Source of the DNA: Cynocephalus volans
Lineage: Eukaryota; Chordata; Mammalia; Dermoptera; Cynocephalidae
Length of the DNA: 64,000 nt
NCBI RefSeq assembly: GCF_027409185.1
Contig: NC_084471.1
Location: forward strand, 9,900,035-9,964,034
Direction of reading: 5' to 3'
Made by a program: the position numbers and the translations under genes. Each line of letters opens with the position of its first letter. The stretch's first letter is position 1. Under the pieces are notes generated by a model. That model worked only from the letters and a program-made list of their open reading frames with translations. It was not told the origin of the DNA and ran no database searches. Shown here in pieces: positions 33,230 through 44,753 of this stretch.

Positions 33230-35546
33230 TCAGGTGCCTTTGCTCTCTGTCCTCTCCTCATCAGCCGTCTGGGCGTGGCTGACGGTGCGGAGTTGCCCCT
33301 GGGCCACTGGCTTCACCGACAGGACCAAGCGCTTGCGGAAGGTCTCGCAGAGCACGATGTACACAAAAGGGTTGAGGCAGCTGTTGGCATAGCCCAGGCT
33401 GATGGCCGCGTTGTACAGGTAAACGAAGGTGAGGGTCGGGCGGCTGAGGGACAACTGGGTTAGTTGCAGCACATAGTAGGGCGCCCAGCACACAAAGAAG
33501 ACCAGGCAGATGGCGATGGCGGTGCGGGTCACCCTCTTTGTCCGCAGCCGGATGCTGCGTTGAGAAGCGGGGGCCACCGAGGTCGTCATGCGCTGTAGGA
33601 TCCTCACATATGCAGCCGTGATGACCACAAAGGGCAGGGCAAAGGCCAGGAAAAATTGGTACAGAGTGAACCAGTAGAGGTCAGTGTCTGGGTTGGGCAG
33701 GCGGATGCCACAGCCCACTGCACCCCCCGGGAAGGGGATGAGCCTGGCATAGAGCCACACGGGGGTGATGCTGATGAAGGACAGGGCCCACAGGAGGCAG
33801 ATCACCAGCGTGGCCACAGAGGGCTTCCTGAATTTGGTAGAGGAGATGGGGTGGACGGTAGCCAGGTAGCGGTCAATGGCCATGGCAGTCAGGATGTAGG
33901 TGCTGGTGAACTGACTGTTGGCATCCATGGCTGTGATGAGGGTGCACATGGTCTCCCCAAAGTGCCAGACACCATTGCCCATGAGCTGGTGGATCATGAA
34001 GGGCATGCCCAGGAGGAAGAGGAGGTCCACCACTGAGAGGTTGATGATGAAGATGTCGGGGACGTTGCTGCACCAGTGCAGCTTGGACTTCTTCACGACC
34101 GCAAAGATGACCGTGGAGTTCCCAACAATGCCGAGGAGGCAGATGGTGCCGAACACTGAAGGCATGATGATGTTGATGTAGGAGACACTCCCTGTGCGAG
34201 GAGGTGACCCTGGGGATAGAAAGAACAAGGTCGACCATCTGACATGGCCTTTGCCCTAAGGGCTGACATCCTGCTGTCATACCCCCGCTTCCAGTGACGT
34301 GCTAGCTTACCTTTCACCCTCCCTGTACTTCAGCTCAAGGCCCACCATTCATCTGGAATCACCTGCCATTCTCTCTCCCCACACTGTAGCTAGTCCTGTC
34401 CCCTTACCCTCCTCCACTCGTTTCCCAGAGAATCCTACCAGATTCTCTGCAGCCACCTGTTAGGTGAGACTCAAACCTTTGCCTCCTGCACTTCCTCTGA
34501 AGGCGCAGAGTTGAGAACCATGGCTGTCTGCAGAGAATTACTCGGTGCACCCCCTGGGCTTCACCAGGAAACCTCAAAATAGCCAGAAGAACATGAAAGT
34601 GTGTGTGTGCATGTGCGGTTTCCATCTCCTATTTGCAGCTCTGATCATTTCATTTTAGAGATCGTGCGTTGGAAGCTGTGTCCTGATTCCTGGGCATCTG
34701 GATGACTGGGCGGGTGACTGTCTTGTAGAGGCTCCTGCTGACTGTGCCCTGGTCAGGCCTGCAGCCCTCCTGGCATGAGACTTCCTATCAGGGATTTCCT
34801 TGGTCGCACCTGCTGTCCCTGAGCTCCTTGGGTCGGGCAGACCCTGAAGCTGTGTGTTGCAGCCCAGCAGCCTGAACATTTTCTCCACACAAACCGTTCC
34901 TCTTTTCCTTCCTTCTCTTCTCCTTCAAATCTAGAATTCCAGGGCATCGCAGCTTTGGAAATGTCAGAAAGCTTAATTCACCAGAAAAGTTAATCCCCTC
35001 ACGGCTCTGTGAAGTCCTCCCTCCTGCGGCCTCTCCTAGGAGTCAGTAGCGATGTGTCAGACCCCATGTCCAGAGTGCAAGTAAAAAGCCAAGGGTAATG
35101 GTGACTCTCCAGCTGTCCCCCGCACACCGCCCCCCCAGGCCCTCTTGCTTGCTCTTCCAGCCTGGAATTTTTTCTGCAAAGTGTATCTGGAACTCAGCAG
35201 CGAGCCCTCCCCGGCCTCCCTCATGACTGGCCACCATCCCCGGTCACCGTGTACTGTGTCTTTGCTCTCTTCTCGGTTCCTGGCCCTCAGCACCTGCCCA
35301 CCCTGCCCTCTTCTTCCCATCCCCTCCAGGCAGAGCAGACAGAGCTGCTGATCTCGTCCCCAAGAACTGTAATAAAGTTTCCCAAGCAGTTTGGCTCGGG
35401 GGCGAAGGCCTCCCGTTTCCCACCCCAGCCTAAGGCGGGGAGGGCTGCCCTCCCACTGACTCACCGCCCGAAGTGAGGTTCTCCGGGCCATCAGAGGTGT
35501 TGCTGGCATTGGGGCTGGGGGGCGGCAGCGAGGCTTCCAGGTCCAT
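33230..35546 (-). CDS. MCHR1: MCHR1, melanin-concentrating hormone receptor 1 (exons 35546-35465 and 34209-33230)
   Basis: Class A G-protein-coupled receptor of the plasma membrane that binds melanin-concentrating hormone and couples mainly to Gi/Gq; in mammals it acts in feeding and energy balance. Exon 1 (82 nt coding) starts MDLEASL and ends at a GTGAGT donor. Exon 2 (980 nt) follows a pyrimidine-rich tract and CCCCAG. The intron is 1255 bp, phase 1. The joined frame has 353 codons, the usual mammalian length. N-glycosylation sequons are at N13, N16 and N23. Seven hydrophobic segments lie between about 45 and 311. Asp123 in TM3 (the ligand-contact acid), C116-C194 disulfide cysteines, DRY at 140-142, CWAP at 268-271 and NPFVY at 307-311 are all intact, and the tail ends ESKGT. 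No frameshift or premature stop is seen. Near-identity to human through the TM core supports the call strongly. Confidence 0.98.
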
Positions 35547-35748
35547 CCAGCTGGTGCTGGTCGCCTGCTCCCCCGAGTTGAGCTCCCGTGTACCCAAGCA
35601 GGCTGCGGCAGCCTCCAGCGCCCGCCGCCTTGTCCCGGAGCAGGAGCCCCGCAGTCTGGAAGGGGGTCTTCCTCGGCAGCCTGGCTGTCTCTGCCGCCTC
35701 CAAACCCAACTGTTCTCCCCACTCCTCCTTCCGGGCTCCCACTGACAT
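35491..35748 (-). other. upstream ORF overlapping the MCHR1 start
   Basis: An ATG at 35748 begins MSVGA, the same residues that open the longer human MCHR1 N-terminal form. Here the distance to the MCHR1 ATG (202 nt) is not a multiple of three, so the frame runs past the receptor start out of frame and stops at 35493-35491. The downstream sequence still resembles the human extension but lies in another frame. If transcripts begin upstream of 35748, this is an overlapping uORF of 85 codons. Confidence 0.6.
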
Positions 35749-36590
35749 CACCTAGACACATTAACATTCGGAGGCAGATGCACATTAACCTCTTCAGTCC
35801 CAGGCTGAGGCTCCCACTTCTGACTGCCTGCAGAGCCCGGGGGCCCTGGGGAAGCGGGGAGGAGCTGGGCTCCAGCAGCCCCATCAGGGAGGGGACTTCC
35901 TTTCCACTGGCACTTGGAGCTGTCTCGTGCACTCACAGGGCTGCTGCTTGCTTTGCAGAGAGCACCGAGGTCTCTGCAAAGGCAAAAGGGTAAAGCAAAT
36001 GAGCTGTCTCCCTTTGGAGGAGAGAACAAGGCTAGCCTATTCCCTAACCCCAGGTTTGGGTGGCTGGGCCACGTGGCAGGGGCCAGTGGGAGTGTTCACA
36101 GAGCTTGGGATTCAGAGGCTTGGACTGCAGCGTGCCTGCCTCCCAGGCACACTGGAGGCCACCCTCAGCCTCTTCCCTGTGCCCTGATGGATTCCAACCA
36201 CCTCGCTGGCTAGGATGCCAGCATTCCTAGCATACAGAGGTGACTCAGGTCACCTCAGGGCCCAGAAGGGGACAAACTCCCATCTTCAGGGGATCAGCCT
36301 AGACCAGGCTTACAGAGGTTTTATTTTTCTAAATGCTCTGAGGTCCATGAGGCTTTACCTGGGACTCTTTGAGACAAATATCAGAGCATGAGCCCTGAAA
36401 GAGATCATCAGTGAGGAACAGCTTCAGAGGCAAATGCACTGAATGAACTCTCTGCAGAGGTGTCCTGCTGCCCGCCTCCAGGGCTCCTACAGTCAACAGC
36501 TGCCACCGCACTCGTGGCCAGACTCAGGAGCTGGAGGCTCCGGGGTTCACAGCCTGATCTCTACGTACTTCTTCTGTCTCACTTACTTGT
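35749..36590. other. MCHR1 5' flank
   Basis: Moderately GC-rich, apparently single-copy. It presumably contains the MCHR1 promoter, but no TATA box or other decisive element could be fixed by eye. Confidence 0.4.
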
Positions 36591-37270
36591 TTCATTCAAC
36601 AAATATTTATTGAGTACTTACTACTTGCCAAGCACTGTTCTAGGTCTGCAGTGAAAAAAACAATAAAGTTCTTGTCCTCGCATGGGCCGGCCCCATGGCT
36701 CACTCGGGAGAGTGCGGTGCTGGTAGCGCCAAGGCCGCAGGTTCAGATCCTATGTAGGGATGGCTAGTGCACTCACTGGCTGAGCGTGGTGCAGACCACA
36801 CCGTGCCAAGGGTTGCAATCCCTGTAGCAGTCAAAAAAAAAAGTTCTTGTCCTCCTGAAGGTTACATTCCAGTTGGGGGGAGGGGGACAAAAAATATGCC
36901 CCCCAAAAAGCAATTTGTGATTTTGGTGATTGCTATGAAAAACTTAAAGCAGGGGAAGGGAGCCAGGGAATACTGGGAGAGGTGGAGGTTGCTGTTTTAG
37001 GTTGGAGGGATCATTAAGGAAGTCCTCTCTAAGAAGTGTTTTATGAAGAGTACTGAGGGAGGTGAGGAAGCATGCTTGGAAATATCTGGAGGAAGAGCAT
37101 TCCAGGCAGTAGGAATAGCCAGTGCGAAGGTCCCGAGTCAGGAGTGTGCTGGGTGTCTTTGGCTTTTCCTTTAGGGGAAATGGGAGTCACCCAATGGTTT
37201 TCAGCTGAGAAGAGACATGATCAGACATGTTATAAAAGGATCAGTCTGCTGCTACGTAGCAAGGGGAACA
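36590..37270 (-). repeat. L2 3' region, minus strand, split by a SINE
   Basis: 'cattcaacaaatatttattgagtacttactacttgccaagcactgttctagg' is the mirrored L2 3' end. After the SINE it continues 'ctgaaggttacattccagttgggg', 'ggaagagcattccaggcagtaggaatagcc', 'aaggtcccgagtcaggagtg', 'gaagagacatgatcagacatg'. Confidence 0.8.
36684..36839 (+). mobile_element. dimer-type tRNA-derived SINE, complete, 15-bp TSD
   Basis: The first unit starts GGGCCGGCCCCATGGCTCAC and has B-box-like 'ggttcagatcc'. The second tRNA-like unit 'tagtgcactcactggctgag' follows, with 'gtgccaagggttgcaatccc', then an A-run. AAAGTTCTTGTCCTC is duplicated perfectly at 36665-36679 and 36840-36854. Confidence 0.93.
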
Positions 37271-37287
37271 AATTGAGAAGATGTTTT

Positions 37288-37980
37288 AGCATGGGTTCTC
37301 TTGAAAGCAGAGCCTGAGAGAAGGATTTGTGTGCACATGGGTTTTCTGAGAGATGATCCAAGGAGCAGGCATGAGAGAGTGGGGACAATGAGACAGGAAC
37401 GGAGAAAAAGCCAATATAAACATTTGTTATCTGGGCCGAGCCCCGTGGCGCACTCGGGAGAGTGCGGCGCTGGAAGCATGGCAACGATCCCGCTGCGGGT
37501 TCGGATCCTATATAGGAATGGCCAGTGCACTCACTGGCTGAGTGCTGGTCACGAAAAAGACAAAAATAAAAAAATAAAATAAATAAACAATGTTATCAAT
37601 GTCATTGCTGTGGGCCACAGCAGCTTGAGTTTACCAGGATTCTTGAAAAGTGCACAGATTGTCTCCCAGAAGCATTCACCTGAAGGATAAGAGGAAGAGA
37701 TGTTTATCCAGTTGCCTCTGTCCCCACTGGTTGAGGACTGCCCCTGGGGCATTAACTCTGAACCTCTGGGTACATGGGCAGAGCAGACTCCTGTAGCATC
37801 AAGCTTCTGTTAGGCAGAAAGCAAAAGGATGAGTAGCTCACACCTAAGGCAAGAGGCCATGGTGGGCACAAGGTGAATCTGAGCCCACCTGTGAAATCAG
37901 AGATGGGCAGAGGGATTGTGACACAAGGCACAAGAAGTGCCTCATACAGTCCACCCCTTGCAGTGCTGAGATCCACTCAT
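37288..37980 (-). repeat. LTR-like repeat beside an ERV-L remnant (copy 1)
   Basis: Shares 'gaaagcagagcctgaga.aa.gattTGTG', 'cacctgaaggata', 'cctctgtccccactggttgag', 'ctggggcattaa' and 'ggcagaaagcaaa' with 45838-46340, so both are copies of one family. An ERV-L dUTPase-like segment on the minus strand lies directly to its right, which places this repeat where a minus-strand 3' LTR would sit. Interrupted by a SINE at 37433. Family name not assigned. Confidence 0.55.
37433..37584 (+). mobile_element. tRNA-derived SINE, dimer family, short second unit
   Basis: Starts GGGCCGAGCCCCGTGGCGCA, has 'gggttcggatcctatatagg', then 'cagtgcactcactggctgag' and 'ggtcacgaaaaagacaaaaat'. Near-duplicated flanks AAACATTTGTTATC (37418) and AAACAATGTTATC (37585). 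Confidence 0.9.
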
Positions 37981-38099
37981 GCGCCACTCTAACTCCACTC
38001 TCTCACTGGGTGTTCAGGGTCAGAGCTGGCTGCAATCTCTCCAACATTTAAATGTATGGAGATCAGTGGATCAAGCTACAGCTTCCACTGCTGCAACTG

Positions 38100-38590
38100 G
38101 TTCCAAGGCCATAAGTGATATCCATCATCTCACTCTTCTACCACTTTATTCTAGATTTTCCTCACCTAGACTGCATGTTAGCTGGTCTAGCGTGCTTGCT
38201 AGTGGAGTAATTCTTTAGTTGCCACAATTGCATGTTAAATTTCATTCCTGGGCATGGAAGCACCAAGAGATATCCCTGTAACTTGAGTTCCAGACGTATT
38301 CGTCCTTGTCCCCATTGTGTAGCAGCATCCCTAGCTCTTTATACTAATCAGAGTTGATCGTTCCCACCAGCACTGTTACTCCATTGTTGGCTTCTTGGTC
38401 CACCAGCATGAGAAGCCCAAAATAAAATCAGATGATAGTTTAGTGAAACCCTTACTGTGTCTCCTAGTGGGGTACCCCTCCTCCATGGCACCCCCTGGCC
38501 AGTGCATTCCTTATCATATTAGTGGAGGGGATGCCCTCTGGGCCTCCCTGGAGGATTCGGTGAGCTGGTGTGTTCTCTAGCCTCATATAA
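38100..38590 (-). pseudogene. ERV-L internal relic, dUTPase region
   Basis: The minus strand resembles the dUTPase-bearing 3' part of the ERV-L internal region of mammals: phrases around 'gctgctacacaatggggaca', 'ctctgattagtataaag' and 'tggaccaagaagccaaca'. The frame is broken, no complete domain remains, and nothing here is coding today. Together with the LTR-like repeat to its left it would be the 3' end of a minus-strand provirus. Confidence 0.5.
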
Positions 38591-38639
38591 ATCCCATTCT
38601 AATATTCCCACTTCCCTGAGTCTTTGACCTCTTTCTCAG

Positions 38640-38885
38640 AACTCTGCCAAATACCAGGGGCTAGAGGAAGGGAAAGGGAGAGAGGGGAGTTGTTGTGTAA
38701 TGAGTACAGAGTTTTTATTTGGGATAGTAGAAAAGTTCTAGAAATGGACAGTGGTAATGGTTGTGCAACATTGTGAATGTATTTAATGCCACTAACTTGG
38801 ATACTTGGAAGGGGTTAAAATGGTAAATTTTATGTTGTGTGTATATTTTACCACAATATTAAAAATAAAGTGGTAAATTATCAAA
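38640..38885 (+). mobile_element. L1 3'UTR fragment, plus strand
   Basis: 'ataccaggggctagaggaaggg', 'gtaatggttgtgcaacattgtgaatg', 'ggggttaaaatggtaaattttatgttgtg' and 'ttttaccacaatatt' are an old L1 3' end. Confidence 0.75.
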
Positions 38886-38919
38886 TATATATATACATGA
38901 AGGTAAAATATACATAAGA

Positions 38920-39029
38920 GCTGGCTGGTTAGTTCAGTTGGTTAAAGCATGATGTTATAGCACCCAAAGTCAAGGGTTCGGATCCCTGTACTGGTCAGCC
39001 GCCAACAGCAGCAACAATAATAATAATAG
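38920..39029 (+). mobile_element. tRNA-Ile-like SINE (monomer)
   Basis: GCTGGCTGGTTAGTTCAGTT, 'ggttaaagcatgatgttatagcaccc', 'caagggttcggatccctgtactggtcagccgcc' then an (AAT)n-like tail. This is the copy closest in look to a tRNA-Ile gene body. It abuts the L1 target site. Confidence 0.88.
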
Positions 39030-39453
39030 AAATTATCTGGAGTCTTCATGAAAGAGGACAACTGGAGCTGGACTTTGAGAGAAAGGTTATGCACTGGAAG
39101 TCTCTCCATCTTTTTGGGCAGACTCGCGCTCGCCCTGTTTCCTCCTCCTTTTTCTCCTCCTCATCAAATCCCCGGTCTGGCCGATCTGCACTGCTTTTGG
39201 TCAGAAAACTGAAACTTAACTTACTACATTGTCTGGAGTCACATGGTGACTTTGCAACTTGATGGATAACAAAAATTCTTTTCCACCAAAAACTGGCTCC
39301 CCAGAGAGGCCCAAGACCCGAGGTAACCACACACACAAGGCACTAGAGGCCAACTGACCAGTCACAGAGGTAGCCATACCAGATTGGCAACCACAGCAAC
39401 ATCTTAGTCAGTCAATAGTCTCAAACCGGTGGACTGTGAAACCCCCTGCCACA

Positions 39454-40437
39454 ATGAATAAACATCAAAAATGGTACCAGAAATACAAAATATCAAGAAA
39501 GTACACCACCAAAAGTTAATAAATCTCAAACTCTAGATTCTGTAGAACAAGAAGCCCTTGAAATGACTGACAAGGAATTTCGAGTGATAATTCTAAGGAA
39601 ACTGAATGAGATACAAGAAAACTCAGCTAGACATCATGATGAAACGAGGAAAAGTATACAGGACCTGAAAGAGGAAATGTACAAGGAAATCAATGTCCTG
39701 AAAAAAAATGTAGCAGAACTTGCTGAACTGAAGAAGTTATTCAGCGAAATAAAAAACACAACGGAGAGTTTAACCAGCAGGCTTGTCGAAGTTGAAGAGA
39801 GAACCTCTGAACTTGAAGATGGGCTGTTTGAAATAACACAAGCAGACAAAAAAAGAAAAAAGAAAAAAGAATCAAAGACATTGAAGAAAATCTGAGAGAG
39901 ATATCAGACAACCTTAAGCGCTTAAACATCCGAGTCATGGGTATTCCAGAAGGGGAGGAAAACGGAGATTGCATTGAAAACATATTCAACAAAATAGTGG
40001 CAGAAAACTTCCCAGGTATAGGAAAAATCACAGATCTTCAGATCCAGGAAGCTCAACGATCTCCAAACGTATTCAACCCAAAAAGGCCCTCTCCAAGACA
40101 TGTTATAGTCAAATTGACAAAACTCAGAGACAAAGAGAGAATCTTAAAAGATGCAAGAGAAAAGCATCAAATCACCTATAAGGGAGCCCCAATCAGGCTA
40201 ACATCAGACTTTTCATCACAAACCCTAAAAGCTAGAAAGGAATGGGATGATATTTTCAAAATACTAAAAGACAAAGATTGCCAGCCAAGAATACTCTACC
40301 CTGCAAGGCTATCCTTCCGAAATGAAGGGCAAATAGTATATTTCTCAGACAAACAAAAACTGCGGGAGTTCACTACCACACGACCACCCTTACAAAAAAT
40401 CCTCAAGGGAGTACTGGGTTTGGTTCCTGAAAAATAA
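39454..40437 (+). pseudogene. L1 ORF1 relic (RNA-binding chaperone)
   Basis: ORF1p binds L1 RNA as a coiled-coil trimer. The N-terminal part starts at an ATG at 39454 but goes out of frame near 39520. The coiled-coil segment is read from 39563 (heptad-rich, Lys/Glu-rich). A second break lies in the A-rich run near 39850-39880. The RRM and C-terminal domain from 39937 to the stop at 40437 are continuous and hold the expected 'RPSPRHVIVKL' and 'RLTSDFSSQTL' blocks. Confidence 0.88.
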
Positions 40438-40624
40438 CTACCACTGCCATAAAAACCCAAGAAAAATCAAAACCCACTAGTATAATAAAAATGGCATTCA
40501 TGAAGAGAAAACAAACAAACAAAAACGCTATCTACAACCCAAGGAACCAACAAACACAGAAACCAAACAGTAACTCAGAAAGCAAGGAACAAAAGACACC
40601 TAAGACAACCAAACAACCAATAAA

Positions 40625-43600
40625 ATGCTAGGAATAAATCAACATCTTTCAATAACAACTCATAATGTAAAAAGCTTAAATTCCCCAATCAAAAGACACA
40701 GACTGGCTGACTGGATCAAAAAGGATGATCCAACTATATGCTGCCTACAAGAGACCCACCTCACCCATAAAGATTCACATAGACTAAGAGTGAAAGGATG
40801 GAAAAAGATTTACCATGCAAACAGAAAAGAAAAACGAGCTGGAGTAGATATTCTTATATCTGACAAAATAGACTTTAAACTAAAAACCATAAAAAGAGAC
40901 AATGAGGGACACTACTTAATGATAAAAGGACTGATCCATCAAGAAGACATAACAATCATAAATATGTACGCATCCAATGTTGGAGCAGCCAGATTTATAA
41001 AACAAACTCTATTAGACCTAAAGAAGGAAATAGACACTAATACCATAATAGCAGGGGACCTGAACACCCCACTGTCAATATTAGACAGATCATCTAGGCA
41101 AAGAATCAGTAGAGAAACACAAGATCTAAACAAGACTCTAGACCAATTGGAATTGGCAGATATCTACAGAACATTCCGTCCAACAACCTCAGAATATTCA
41201 TTCTTCTCATCAGCACATGGATCATTCTCCAGGATAGATCACATATTAGGTCACAAATCAAGTCTCAATAAATTCAACAAATTGGAATTATCCCATGTAT
41301 CTTCTCAGACCACAATGGATTAAAACTAGAAATTAATAACAAATGAAACTCTGGAAACTATACAAACACATGGAAATTAAACAACATTCTATTTAATGAC
41401 ATATGGGTCCAAGAAGAAATCAAGCAGGAAATCAAAAAATTTATTGAAACTAATGAAAATAATGATACATCATACCAAAACCTGTGGGATACTGCAAAAG
41501 CAGTATTAAGGGGGAAATTTATTGCATTAAATGCTCACCTCAGAAGAATGGAAAGATGGCAAGTGAACAACCTAACACTTCACCTTAAAGATCTAGAAAA
41601 ACAAGAACAATCCAAACCTAAAGTTAGCAGACGGAAAGAAATCATTAAGATCAGAGCAGAACTTAATGAAATTGAAACCCAAAAAACAATTCAAAAGATC
41701 AATGAATCAAAAAGTTGGTTTTTTGAAAAGATAAATAAAATTGACAAACCATTAGCATGGCTAACAAAAAAAAAGAAGAGAGAAGATTCAAATAACAAAA
41801 ATTAGAAATCAAAAAGGCGATATTATAACTGACTCATCTGAAATACAAGGAATCATTCGAGACTACTATAAACAACTATACGCCAACAAATTTGAAAATC
41901 TGGAGGAAATGGATAAATTTCTGGACACACACAAGCTCCCAAAACTGAACCATGAAGACGCAGAAAATTTGAACAGACCAATAACAATAAAGGAGATTAA
42001 AGCTGTTATCAGAAGGCTCCCAACAAAGAAAAGCCCAGGACCAGATGGATTCACAGCAGAATTTTACCAAACATTCAAAGAGGAATTGACACCGATTCTT
42101 TACAAACTATTCCAAAAGATTGAAACAGACGCAAATCTCCCAAACTCATTCTATGAAGCAAACATCATCCTGATACCAAAACCAGGTAAAGATATAACCA
42201 AAAAAGAAAACGACAGGCCGATATCCTTGATGAATATAGATGCAAAAATCCTCACTAAAATACTAGCAAACAGAATACAGCAACACATACGTAAAATTAT
42301 TCACCACGATCAAGTGGGATTCATCCCAGGGATGCAAGGTTGGTTCAACATACGCAAATCAATAAATGTGATACACCATATTAATAAACTCAAACACAAG
42401 GACCATATGATCATCTCTATAGATGCTGAAAAAGCATTTGATAAAATTCAGCACTCATTCATGACAAAGACCCTCTATAAGTTAGGTATAGAGGGAAAGT
42501 ATCTCAACATAATTAAAGCCATATATGACAAACTCACTGCCAATATCATCCTGAATGGGGAAAAGCTGAAAGCTTTTCCTTTAAGAACAGGAACTAGACA
42601 AGGATGCCCACTCTCACCACTCCTATTCAACATAGTGTTGGAAGTACTAGCCAGAGCAATCAGAGAAGAGAAGGAAATAAAGGGCATCCAGATTGGAAAA
42701 GATGAAGTCAAACTGTCCCTGTTTGCAGATGACATGATCCTATATATCGAACAGCCTAAAACCTCTACAAAAAAACTCTTGGAATTGATAAATGATTTCA
42801 GCACAGTAGAAGGATACAAAATCAACACACAAAAATCAGTAGCATTTCTTTTCTCCAATAGTGAACATGCAGAAAGAGAAATCAAGAAAGCCTGCCCATT
42901 TACAATAGCCACCAAAAAAAAAAAAAAAAAAAAAATACTTAGGAATTGAGTTAACCAAGGAGGTGAAAAATCTCTATAATGAGAACTACAAACCACTGCT
43001 GAGAGAAATTAGAGAGGATACAAGAAGATGGAAAGATATCCCATGCTCTTGGATTGGAAGAATCAACATAGTGAAAATGTCCATACTACCCAAAGTGATA
43101 TACAAATTCAATGCAATCCCCATCAAAATTCCAATGACATTTTTCTCAGAAATGGAAAAAACTATCCAGACATTTATATGGAATAATAAAAGACCCTGCA
43201 TAGCCAAAGCAATGCTGAGCAAAAAAAATAAAGCTGGAGGCATAACACTACCTGACTTTAAGCTATACTACAAAGCGATAATAACCAAAACAGTATGGTA
43301 CCGGCATAAAAACAGACACACTGATCAATGGAATAGAATAGAGAATCCAGAAATCAACCCACACACTTACTGCCATCTGATCTTTGACAAAGGCACCAAG
43401 CCTATTCACTGGGGAAGGGACTGCCTCTTCAGCAAATGGTGCTGGGATAACTGGATATCCATTTGCAGGAGAATGAAACTAGACCCATACCTCTCACCAT
43501 ATACTAAAATCAACTCAAAATGGATTAAGGATTTAAATATACACCGTGAAACAATAAAACTTCTTAAAGAAAACATAGGAGAGACACTTCAGGAAATAGG

Positions 43601-44462
43601 ACTGGACACAGACTTCATGAATATGACCCCAAAAGCACAGGCAACCAAAGGAAAAATAAACAAATGGGATTATATCAAACTAAAAAGCTTCTGCACAGCA
43701 AAAGAAACAATTAACAGAGTTAAAAGACAACCAACAGAGTGGGAGAAAATATTTGCGAAATGTACATCTGACAAAGGATTAATATCCAGAATATATAAGG
43801 AACTCAAACAACTTTACAAGAAAAAAACAAGCAACCCAATTAAAAAATGGGCAAAAGAGCTAAGTAGCCATTTCTCTAAGCAAGATATACAAATGGCCAA
43901 CAGACATATGAAAAAATGCTCAATATCACTCAGCATTTGGGAAATGCAAATCAAAACCACACTGAGATACCATCTAACCCCAGTTAGGATGGCTAAAATC
44001 CAAAAGACCCTGAACGATAAATGCTGGTGAGGTTGCAGAGAAAAAGGAACTCTCATACATTGTTGGTGGGACTGCAAAATGGTGCAGCCTCTATGGAAAA
44101 TGGTATGGAGGTTCCTCAAACAATTGCAGATAGATCTACCATACGACCCAGCTATCCCACTGCTGGGAATATACCCAGAGGAATGGAAATCATCAAGTCG
44201 AAGGTATACCTGTTCCCCAATGTTCATCGCAGCACTCTTTACAATAGCCAAGAGTTGGAACCAGCCCAAATGTCCATCATCAGATGAGTGGATATGGAAA
44301 ATGTGGTACATCTACACAATGGAATACTACTCAGCTATAAAAACGAATGAAATACTGCCATTTGCAACAACATGGATGGACTTTGAGAGAATTATATTAA
44401 GTGAAACGAGTCAGGCACAGAAAGAGAAATATCACATGTTCTCACTTATTGGTGGGAGCTAA
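40625..44462 (+). pseudogene. L1 ORF2 relic (endonuclease and reverse transcriptase)
   Basis: The span equals a normal ORF2 of about 1275 codons. The endonuclease (40625-41323) keeps THNVKSLN, CLQETHL, NMYASN, AGDLNT and SRIDHIL, then shifts frame just before the SDH motif. The reverse transcriptase (41909-42949) keeps [34 protein letters not shown] and [10 protein letters not shown], the catalytic pair intact. A long A-run at about 42914-42934 shifts frame again. The next segment ends at a stop near 44028 inside the cysteine-rich C-terminus, and the last part is read at 44079-44462. At least four disabling changes. Confidence 0.92.
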
Positions 44463-44479
44463 AAATTAATATATAAATT

Positions 44480-44498
44480 CACCCACCCACCCACCCAC

Positions 44499-44556
<58 letters not shown>
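44480..44556. repeat. (CACC)n/(CA)n microsatellite within L1 3'UTR
   Basis: About six CACC-type units followed by a run of about 25 CA units. The same CA tract in the same place occurs in the related L1 3' ends at 13.9 kb and 19.03 kb, so it is part of the lineage's 3'UTR. Confidence 0.9.
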
Positions 44557-44559
<3 letters not shown>

Positions 44560-44753
44560 AACCGGGGGTGGGGGGAAGAAGATATAACAACCACAATTAC
44601 TTGAAGTTGATACGACAAGCAAACAGAGGGGACATTGGTGGGGGGGAGGGAGGAGAGGGAGGAGGGAGGGAGGTTTTGGTAATGGGCCAAAATAATCAAC
44701 CACAATGTATATCGAGAAAATAAAATTTAAAATAAAATAAAATAAATTATCTG

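Larger units (their letters stand above)
39040..44743 (+). mobile_element. near full-length L1, plus strand, 10-bp TSD, inactive
   Basis: AAATTATCTG occurs at 39030-39039 and 44744-44753, defining a 5.7-kb insertion. Order: short 5' leader (about 410 bp, possibly 5'-truncated), ORF1 relic (39454-40437), spacer, ORF2 relic (40625-44462), (CACC)n and (CA)n, the lineage-specific 3'UTR block with G-rich run, and an A-rich end. Both ORFs are broken, so the copy is dead although structurally well preserved. The truncated 3' ends at 13735 and 19033 belong to the same lineage. Confidence 0.93.

Noticed and set aside
33656-34036. Antisense frames on the plus strand across MCHR1 exon 2
   Set aside because: Shadow of the receptor coding sequence; no features of a protein.
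35057-35932. A 291-codon minus-strand frame over MCHR1 exon 1
   Set aside because: It reads through the exon 1 splice donor and intron and lies out of frame with the receptor. Part of it resembles the human long N-terminus, but only in a shifted frame.
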